NCBI GenBank assembly: GCA_964560565.1
Contig: CAZLMF010000077.1
Location: forward strand, 1 to 7,364
From: CAZLMF01 sp964560565
Lineage (GTDB): Bacteria; Bacillota; Clostridia; Oscillospirales; Ruminococcaceae
DNA: 7,364 nt
Reading direction: 5' to 3'
The notes beneath the pieces are model-generated. The model made no database searches. It had not been told where the DNA came from and worked only from the letters and a program-made list of their open reading frames with translations. This document shows positions 1 to 4,888 of the stretch, piece after piece. Position numbers and translations under genes: made by a program. Every line of letters starts with the position of its first letter. Position 1 is the first letter of the stretch.

Positions 1-842
1 TATCAAGAGCAGATGACCGTGCATGGCTTAACCTATTTGGCGTAATATCCTTTCAGCCTGCCGAAATCCTAAAGATAGCGTTTATTTTATCATTTGCCTT
101 CCACCTTTCAAAGGTAAGCGAAAACATGAATAAGCTCCGACACATGGCACTTTTACTTGCGCACGGTGGAATTATTATTGCAATAACAGCTCTTCAAGGC
201 GACTTTGGCACTTCCCTTGTATTCGTCTTCATCTTCCTTGTTATGCTTTTTGCAGCAGGTCTTTCATGGGTATATGTACTTGCAAGCGTTATTGCCGCAC
301 CTATCATGGGTGCTCTTGTATGGTTCTTTGCTTTACAGCCCCATCATAGAGACCGCATAATGGTTATATTCAAGCCTGACGACGTTGCAGTGGGCATTGC
401 CGACCAACAGGATCGTGGCTTAATAGCCCTCGGCTCAGGGCAACTGACAGGTAAAGGGCTTTTTGGCGGCAAATATGTCTATGTCTACGAAATGCAAAAC
501 GACTTTATTTTCTCCTATGTTGGACAAGTATTCGGCTTTATTGGCTGTATAATTGTGGTAGGACTCCTAGCACTAATCTGTCTAAAGCTTTTGACCTCTG
601 CACGCCTTGCAAAGGATATTCTCGGCAAAAACATCTGCGTAGGCGTCTTTGCAATGATTAGCTTTCACACTATTATCAATATCGGCATGGTACTTGGGGT
701 TCTGCCTGTAATCGGCATTCCTCTCCCCTTTATTAGCGCAGGAGGCACCTCTGTTGTGACTCTTTATGTCGCAATCGGACTTGCCATGAGCGTATATTCA
801 CACCGAGTTAAACCCTATGCAATGTTTTACGATAAGCAATAA
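1..842 (+). CDS. SEDS-family peptidoglycan glycosyltransferase (FtsW/RodA/SpoVE-like), 5'-truncated
   Basis: This is the C-terminal 279 residues of a polytopic membrane protein; the frame is open from base 3, so the gene begins upstream of the window. SEDS proteins polymerise lipid II into glycan strands in the cytoplasmic membrane, usually with a class B penicillin-binding protein. Visible hallmarks, numbered from the first in-window residue, are FQPAE at 17-21 (family FQPSE), QGDFGT at 65-70 (family Q.DLGT), NDFIF at 166-170 with the conserved catalytic-loop Asp at 167, and PFISAGGTS at 242-250 (family PFISYGGSS). Several hydrophobic membrane segments lie between them. Family members are about 370-450 residues, so roughly 100-170 are missing. 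A downstream ATG at 126 is internal, because the FQPAE motif precedes it. Elongation (RodA), division (FtsW) and sporulation (SpoVE) roles cannot be told apart from this fragment. The galactokinase-like gene follows 22 bases later on the same strand. Confidence 0.93.
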   Translation, partial: SRADDRAWLNLFGVISFQPAEILKIAFILSFAFHLSKVSENMNKLRHMALLLAHGGIIIAITALQGDFGTSLVFVFIFLVMLFAAGLSWVYVLASVIAAPIMGALVWFFALQPHHRDRIMVIFKPDDVAVGIADQQDRGLIALGSGQLTGKGLFGGKYVYVYEMQNDFIFSYVGQVFGFIGCIIVVGLLALICLKLLTSARLAKDILGKNICVGVFAMISFHTIINIGMVLGVLPVIGIPLPFISAGGTSVVTLYVAIGLAMSVYSHRVKPYAMFYDKQ

Positions 843-853
843 GATAAATATAC

Positions 854-860
854 GGAGGAA
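854..860 (+). promoter_or_regulatory. Ribosome binding site of the galactokinase-like gene
   Basis: GGAGGAA sits about six bases before the ATG at 865, a near-ideal Shine-Dalgarno at good spacing. It decides the start: an in-frame ATG at 817 lies inside the SEDS gene, has no comparable site, and would add 16 residues unlike the kinase family. The site lies between the SEDS stop and the kinase start, so the two genes can share one mRNA while being initiated independently. Confidence 0.85.
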
Positions 861-864
861 TAAA

Positions 865-2100
865 ATGAAGATAGAAATGCAATCTCTATACATTGACAGC
901 GACTCAGCAAAAAGCCGCTACAATGCGGCAATAGACAGTTTCAAAGCACTTTACGGCGACGGGGAATACAGGCTATTTTCAGCTCCCGGACGCACGGAAA
1001 TTGGCGGCAATCACACCGACCACAATAACGGCAAGGTTCTTGCCGCTAGTGTCGGACTTGATGTAATAGCCGTCGTACGAGCTTCAAACGACAATATTAT
1101 CAAGGTCAAATCCGAGGGTTTTGATGCCGATGAGGTATGCGTTTCCTCACTTGAACCTGTGAAAAGCGAAACCGCCACCTCTGCTGCGCTCATTCGTGGC
1201 GTTGCGGCAGGATTTGCCCGTCGTTGCTATAAAATCGGCGGTTTTGAGGCTTATACCACTTCAAACGTACTTAAAGGCTCAGGACTTTCCTCATCAGCCG
1301 CATTTGAAGTGCTAATCGGCACTATCCTAAACCACCTTTACAATGACGACTGTGTAAACCCTGTTGAAGTCGCACAAATCTCCCAATTTGCCGAGAATGT
1401 TTACTTTGGCAAGCCCTCGGGGCTTATGGACCAAATGGCAAGTTCCGTTGGCGGCTTTGTTACAATTGACTTCAAGGATGATAATAACCCCATAATCGAA
1501 AAGATTGACTTTGATTTTGAGACTAGCAACCATGCCCTTTGCATAATCGACACCAAGGGCGACCACGCTGACCTCACCGATGAATATGCGGCTATTCCTG
1601 CTGAAATGAAGTCTATTGCAGGCTTTTTCGACCACAAGGTATTACGCGCTATACAGCGTGCCGATGTCACACTTAATGTTACCGAGCTTCGCCAAAAATA
1701 CGGCGACCGAGCTGTTATGAGGGCACTTCACTTCTTTGATGAGAACAAGCGTGTTGAGCATATGGTGCAAGCGCTCAAAACTCACAACTTCACATCCTTC
1801 TTAAAGAACATTACCGACTCGGGCGATTCCTCGTTTAGGTTTTTGCAAAATATCTACCCCGTTACCGACACCGCCCATCAAGGGCTAACCCTTGCGCTTT
1901 ACATCACCGAGCATATACTTGAGGGCAGGGGTGCTGCCCGTGTCCACGGGGGAGGATTTGCCGGCACTATACAAGCCTTTATCCCCACCGATATGTTAAA
2001 GCAGTACAAAGTCACAATGGAAAGCGTGTTCGGCGCTGATAGTTGCCATGTTCTCGCCATTCGCCCATATGGCGGCGTTGAGGTTGAATTTGACTCATAG
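865..2100 (+). CDS. galK: Galactokinase-family GHMP sugar kinase with atypical substrate motif
   Basis: A complete 411-residue cytoplasmic kinase of the GHMP superfamily. Galactokinase phosphorylates galactose at C1 with ATP, the entry step of the Leloir pathway. The N-terminal signature is at 42-53 (GRTEIGGNHTDH), the phosphate-binding GSGLSSSAA is at 138-146, the catalytic Asp lies in GLMDQ (D189), and the C-terminal glycine motif HGGGFAGT is at 361-368. Length is normal (family about 380-430). The oddity is the signature: classical enzymes read close to GRVNLIGEHTDY. Here the Glu that contacts the sugar is Asn49, the Tyr is His53 and the early Asn is Glu45, while Arg43, His50 and Asp52 remain. 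A Tyr in DEY (Y241) may match the sugar-contacting Tyr of known structures. The kinase fold is secure; galactose as substrate is inferred. No galT or galE is visible. It follows the SEDS gene by 22 bases and ends at a convergent terminator. Confidence 0.88.
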   Translation: MKIEMQSLYIDSDSAKSRYNAAIDSFKALYGDGEYRLFSAPGRTEIGGNHTDHNNGKVLAASVGLDVIAVVRASNDNIIKVKSEGFDADEVCVSSLEPVKSETATSAALIRGVAAGFARRCYKIGGFEAYTTSNVLKGSGLSSSAAFEVLIGTILNHLYNDDCVNPVEVAQISQFAENVYFGKPSGLMDQMASSVGGFVTIDFKDDNNPIIEKIDFDFETSNHALCIIDTKGDHADLTDEYAAIPAEMKSIAGFFDHKVLRAIQRADVTLNVTELRQKYGDRAVMRALHFFDENKRVEHMVQALKTHNFTSFLKNITDSGDSSFRFLQNIYPVTDTAHQGLTLALYITEHILEGRGAARVHGGGFAGTIQAFIPTDMLKQYKVTMESVFGADSCHVLAIRPYGGVEVEFDS

Positions 2101-2129
2101 GTAAACAATACGTATAAATCTTAACACGA

Positions 2130-2164
2130 TATACAACATGTATAAATATAAGTATTATTAATAC
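2130..2164. repeat. Two small AT-rich palindromes in the convergent gap
   Basis: TATACA-ACA-TGTATA (2130-2144) is a perfect 6-bp inverted repeat with a three-base spacer. GTATTA-T-TAATAC (2152-2164) is a perfect 6-bp repeat around one base. Both lie between the galK stop and the shared terminator. At this AT content such palindromes can occur by chance, and no function is assigned. Confidence 0.5.
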
Positions 2165-2178
2165 ATAGCAAAAGGCAG

Positions 2179-2204
2179 CCGCCGCTTCAATCAAGAAGCG
2201 GCGG
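2179..2204 (-). terminator. Hairpin terminator of the spoIIA operon, shared by the convergent galK
   Basis: A perfect 10-bp GC-rich stem (CCGCCGCTTC pairing with GAAGCGGCGG) closes a six-base loop, 10 bases beyond the sigF stop. Read on the minus strand, the stem is followed by CTGCC and then TTTT. This is a usable though short U-tract, so it most likely ends the spoIIA transcript. On the plus strand the tail is TCGCTATATATC with no T-run, so it would stop galK transcription less well, though it is the only strong hairpin after galK. Confidence 0.78.
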
Positions 2205-2214
2205 TCGCTATATA

Positions 2215-2883
2215 TCATCCAGTCAGCTTTTCTCTTAAAGCCAACAGGATTTTCTTTTCCCTGCGTGAAACCTGCACCTGCGTCATTCCAAGCAGCTCTG
2301 CAGTTTCAGTTTGGGTTTTATTTCCCCAATACCGCAATATTATTAGCCTGCGGTCTTTTGCGTCTAAATCTCCTATTACTTGCTTGAGCGACAGGAGGTC
2401 AGCAATCTCCTCCTCCGGTGCATCAATTGGTATGTCCAGCTGACCTCCGCCCTCCTCGTCGCTTTCGGTGAGACTGATAGGGGGCAGCCCCACCGTCACC
2501 GCCTCAGTAACCATAGTGACATCGCATTCAAGCATCACCGCAAGCTCTGACATGGTGGGTTCTCTCCCATGCCTTATCAGATAGCTTTCACGGGCGCGGC
2601 TTGTTTTAAGCGATAGCTCCTTTAGACTACGTGAAACCTTAATAGCTCCACCGTCACGAAAAAGCCGCTTAATCTCGCCTAGTATCACAGGCACTGCATA
2701 GGTCGAAAAGCGAACCCCACGCTCCTCATCAAAGCCCGAAGCTGCCTTTAACAGACCAACGCAGCCCGCCCCATAAAGGTCGTCGTACTCCATACCACGG
2801 CCCTTGAAGCGATGTGCACAGGAATGCACAAGTCCTAGGTTACTCTCTATAAATTTATCGTTATCAATTTTATTCATTTCCAC
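2215..2883 (-). CDS. sigF: RNA polymerase sporulation sigma factor sigma-F
   Basis: A 222-residue sigma-70 family protein, the first compartment-specific sporulation sigma factor, active in the forespore. Region 2 spans about 15-85 and includes EYDDLYGAGCVGLLKA, RFSTYAVPVILGEIKR and RDGGAIKVSRSLKEL, a near-signature string for SigF/SigG proteins. Region 3 spans about 88-135. Region 4 is about 165-215, with the recognition helix TQVQVSRREKKIL. SigF rather than SigG is called because spoIIAB and spoIIAA lie immediately upstream. The N-terminus is short: about 14 residues precede NLGLV, against about 35 in Bacillus subtilis SigF. The start is ambiguous. GTG at 2883 has AAGGA 12 bases upstream, while ATG at 2877 (residue 3) is further from that site. 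It overlaps the end of spoIIAB by 14 bases (8 with the ATG), which suggests translational coupling. The overlap probably keeps sigma-F and its inhibitor in proportion. Confidence 0.95.
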   Translation of the reverse strand: MEMNKIDNDKFIESNLGLVHSCAHRFKGRGMEYDDLYGAGCVGLLKAASGFDEERGVRFSTYAVPVILGEIKRLFRDGGAIKVSRSLKELSLKTSRARESYLIRHGREPTMSELAVMLECDVTMVTEAVTVGLPPISLTESDEEGGGQLDIPIDAPEEEIADLLSLKQVIGDLDAKDRRLIILRYWGNKTQTETAELLGMTQVQVSRREKKILLALREKLTG

Positions 2884-3313
2884 TTCGTGAGCTTATCCTT
2901 TTTGTCATGGTTACGGTAGTACCTCTGCCAATCCTGCTAGTCACCTTTAGGCTATCCATAAAGCTTTGCATAACCGCAAACCCAAGGCCTGCTCTTTCCT
3001 CGCCCTCAGCAGTGGTAAACATCGGCTCCATCGCCTGCTTAACATCAGTAATTCCACAACCATTGTCTTTTATGCGTATGTAAAGGATATTCCCTGCAAG
3101 TATTCTTGCTGTTATGTTAATTACACCTAACGTGTTTTTGTAGGCATGTACAATGCAGTTTGTCACTGCCTCCGACACTGATGTCTTTATGTCACAAATT
3201 TCCTCAACTGTGGGATCGAGCTGTGTCGCAAGTGCCGCCACTGACACACGTGCCAAGCTTTCATTAGCCGAACGTGACGGCATAATGAGCTTTAATTCAT
3301 TTTGTGTTTTCAT
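2870..3313 (-). CDS. spoIIAB: Anti-sigma-F factor / serine kinase SpoIIAB
   Basis: A complete 147-residue GHKL-fold protein (B. subtilis SpoIIAB is 146). It binds and holds sigma-F inactive, and phosphorylates SpoIIAA on a serine using ATP. The N-terminal part (NESLARVSVAA, about 17-27) keeps the conserved Arg at 22, equivalent to Arg20 of the Bacillus protein, which contacts its partners. The N-box SVSEAVTNCIVHAY at about 45-58 carries the catalytic Glu48 and the Mg-binding Asn52. The G1 box KDNGCGI is at 82-88 with the adenine-binding Asp83. The ATP lid and G2 box lie around 96-116, with ERAGLGFAVMQ. All key residues look intact, so the kinase should be active. It starts 23 bases after the spoIIAA stop with only a weak purine stretch (GGTAGAG) before the ATG, and its end overlaps the sigF start. 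Confidence 0.96.
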   Translation of the reverse strand: MKTQNELKLIMPSRSANESLARVSVAALATQLDPTVEEICDIKTSVSEAVTNCIVHAYKNTLGVINITARILAGNILYIRIKDNGCGITDVKQAMEPMFTTAEGEERAGLGFAVMQSFMDSLKVTSRIGRGTTVTMTKRISSRSGNE

Positions 3314-3336
3314 ATTCTCTACCAGCTTTCTAATGT

Positions 3337-3651
3337 TTATTGCTGATTATCAACGATAGCCAGCCTGTCCAGCCCTGCAAGGCGCATGACCTTGCGTATT
3401 TGAGGGGATGGATTGGTTATCTTAACCGCGCCTCCCATACTATCCATTACCTTATATCTGCCCATTACAAGCCCTATTCCTGAGCTATCCATAAAGCTTA
3501 CATCGCGAAAATCCATCACTAAAAGCTTCGGTGCCGCTCTTTCAAGCATACCGTCAATATCCTCGCGAATTTGCCTTGTGCTGTGGTGGTCAATATCTCC
3601 GATAATTTTCGCATTTACAGTGTCACCGTCAACGCATAAAACAACTGCCAT
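3337..3651 (-). CDS. spoIIAA: Anti-anti-sigma factor SpoIIAA (STAS domain)
   Basis: A complete 104-residue single STAS domain; the Bacillus homologue is slightly longer at its C-terminus. Unphosphorylated SpoIIAA binds SpoIIAB and releases sigma-F. Phosphorylation by SpoIIAB blocks this, and the phosphatase SpoIIE (not in this window) reverses it. The phospho-acceptor loop is FMDSSGIGLVMGRYK at about 53-67. By alignment with Bacillus DSSG, Ser56 is the phosphorylated residue. The GDIDHHST segment at 18-25 also matches family GELDHHTA. The ATG at 3651 is preceded by AAAGGA about 11 bases upstream. It is the first gene of the three-gene operon, with folC and its terminator upstream. I find no clear sigma-H promoter in the 120-base gap before it. 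Confidence 0.96.
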   Translation of the reverse strand: MAVVLCVDGDTVNAKIIGDIDHHSTRQIREDIDGMLERAAPKLLVMDFRDVSFMDSSGIGLVMGRYKVMDSMGGAVKITNPSPQIRKVMRLAGLDRLAIVDNQQ

Positions 3652-3691
3652 TTTATATACATTCCTTTCAGCTGATAATAAACTGAATAAT

Positions 3692-3722
3692 AAAAAGCCC
3701 TATCAATATGATAAGGCTTTTT
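3692..3722 (-). terminator. Rho-independent terminator after folC
   Basis: Arms at 3692-3705 and 3709-3722 form a 14-bp stem around a three-base loop. Read on the minus strand the stem is complete if one G-U pair is allowed, and the distal arm ends in TTTTT followed by ATTATT, a classical U-tract. It lies 49 bases past the folC stop and 40 bases before the spoIIAA start. It should therefore separate valS-folC transcription from the spoIIA operon. The plus-strand reading has a C-A mismatch at the same position, and no plus-strand gene nearby needs it. Confidence 0.88.
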
Positions 3723-3771
3723 ATATGAAAATTTTGTCAAATTCGGTAGCTTGACTAACTTAATTAATTAT

Positions 3772-4881
3772 TTATTTCTTTTTGTTTTTTTGCATTGATT
3801 TTACTGCACTTGCAAGATAAAGAGAACCTGCAACAAGCACCGTTCCGTTTTCCCCTGCAAGGCTTTTAGCAAGCTCCATTGCTTTTTCGCTAAAGGGCAT
3901 GGAATAAACTTCAATTCCATAAGCTTTCGCAAGCTCAACTAGCTCATCTGCCGCCATTTCACGCTGAGCGTACCCATCAACGAATACCACTCCATCAAGG
4001 GCAGGCAAAATCACACTNNNNNNNNNNNNNNNNNNNNNNNNNNNNNNNNNNNNNNNNNNNNNNNNNNNNNNNNNNNNNNNNNNNNNNNNNNNNNNNNNNN
4101 NNNNNNNNNNNNNNNNNTGCTCCCCTGCCATTGCAATGGTATATTGCTCATCCCCATAGAAAAACTTTGTCCCCTTTATGGAGGATGATATTACCTTCAC
4201 ACCACTTCTGTTTGGCATATACAGCGTACTCCCCGTTTTAACGCAGGCTAAAAGTATCTTCTCGAGAGCTTGCTCATCCTGCCCAGGTGCGGACACAACC
4301 GCTGTACCCTCTTTGATTATCCCTGCCTTTTGAGCGGCAATCTCCCCTATTGTGTTGCCTAAAATGCTAACATGGTCGTAGCCTATGCTTGTTATCACCG
4401 CACAAAGCGGAGATTTTATCACATTCGTGCAGTCAAGCGTTCCGCCAATCCCAGTTTCAAGGCAGACTATATCCACCTTTTCGTGGGCAAAATACTCAAA
4501 TGCAATCGCTGTAATAATCTCAAACTGCGAAAACTGCGCACCGCCCTCTATAAGCGGCTTTGCATAACCGCCTACATACTCGGTAAGCTGTACAAGCCTA
4601 TCCTGCTCAATCCACTCTCCGTTAATCTGTATGCGGTCGCAAAATTCCAGTATATACGGCGATGTAAACTTCCCACTTTTAAGCCCTGCTCCCATGAACA
4701 CGCTATCAAGCATAGTGGTCACTGAGCCTTTGCCATTAGTCCCTGCGATATGCACGAATTTCAGCTTATCCTGTGGGTTGCCCATTGCGCTCAAAAGCGC
4801 TTTAATACGGGAAAGGTCGGATACCTTCCCTCCCCCTTGTGAAAAGCCCGCGATGTATTCGCGGGCTTTATTATAGGTCAT
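3772..4881 (-). CDS. folC: Folylpolyglutamate synthase / dihydrofolate synthase, interrupted by an assembly gap
   Basis: A Mur-ligase-family cytoplasmic enzyme that adds glutamate to dihydropteroate or to folates using ATP. The N-terminal ATPase domain is complete: P-loop HIAGTNGKGSV at 44-54, SPYILEFCDRIQINGEWI at 74-91, TGIGGTLDCTN at 143-153, and SIGYDHVSILGNTIGEIAAQKAGIIK at about 165-190 (motif parts only). After Glu254 the next codon reads CAN (His or Gln), where the family has its G-x-HQ motif, and then the sequence is unknown. The C-terminal 81 residues resume in the same frame and end in the family-like VLVAGSLYLASAVK. Known residues total 335 against about 420-440 in the family. The ATG at 4881 is chosen because GGGGAG lies 10 bases before it and the protein then begins MTYNKAREYI, as homologues do. 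An in-frame extension to 4995 would run inside valS. The gene starts seven bases after valS, so co-transcription is likely. Confidence 0.93.
   Translation of the reverse strand: MTYNKAREYIAGFSQGGGKVSDLSRIKALLSAMGNPQDKLKFVHIAGTNGKGSVTTMLDSVFMGAGLKSGKFTSPYILEFCDRIQINGEWIEQDRLVQLTEYVGGYAKPLIEGGAQFSQFEIITAIAFEYFAHEKVDIVCLETGIGGTLDCTNVIKSPLCAVITSIGYDHVSILGNTIGEIAAQKAGIIKEGTAVVSAPGQDEQALEKILLACVKTGSTLYMPNRSGVKVISSSIKGTKFFYGDEQYTIAMAGEXXXXXXXXXXXXXXXXXXXXXXXXXXXXXXXXXXSVILPALDGVVFVDGYAQREMAADELVELAKAYGIEVYSMPFSEKAMELAKSLAGENGTVLVAGSLYLASAVKSMQKNKKK
4018..4117. other. Assembly gap (100 Ns) inside folC
   Basis: Exactly 100 consecutive Ns. This round number is the usual placeholder for a scaffold gap of unknown size, so the true length need not be 100. 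The flanks are the two halves of folC. Judging from the residues missing relative to the family, the real gap is probably about 250-320 bases. It should hold the end of the ATPase domain and the start of the C-terminal domain, including the DGAHNP region. Confidence 0.97.
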
Positions 4882-4888
4882 CAAACTC

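Noticed and set aside
126..128. ATG at 126 as the start of the SEDS gene
   Set aside because: The same frame is open to the window edge, and it encodes the conserved FQPAE motif before this ATG.
817..864. In-frame ATG 16 codons upstream of the galactokinase start
   Set aside because: It lies inside the SEDS gene, has no good Shine-Dalgarno, and adds residues foreign to the family. The ATG at 865 has GGAGGAA at ideal spacing.
1011..1670. Minus-strand open frames opposite galK
   Set aside because: They overlap strongly conserved kinase motifs on the other strand and show no ribosome binding site or domain.
3724..3746. TTGACA on the minus strand at 3735-3740 as the -35 of a sigma-A promoter for spoIIA
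   Set aside because: The TATAAA that follows is only nine bases away, no -10 lies at 16-18 bases, and any transcript would then meet the folC terminator.
3413..3754. Plus-strand open frame opposite spoIIAA, reaching into the intergenic gap
   Set aside because: It is antisense to a conserved STAS gene, its end crosses the terminator hairpin, and it has no recognisable motif.
4018..4117. Mobile element or frameshift disrupting folC
   Set aside because: The interruption is a block of Ns and not a sequence junction. Both flanks continue the same protein in the same frame, so no biological disruption can be claimed.
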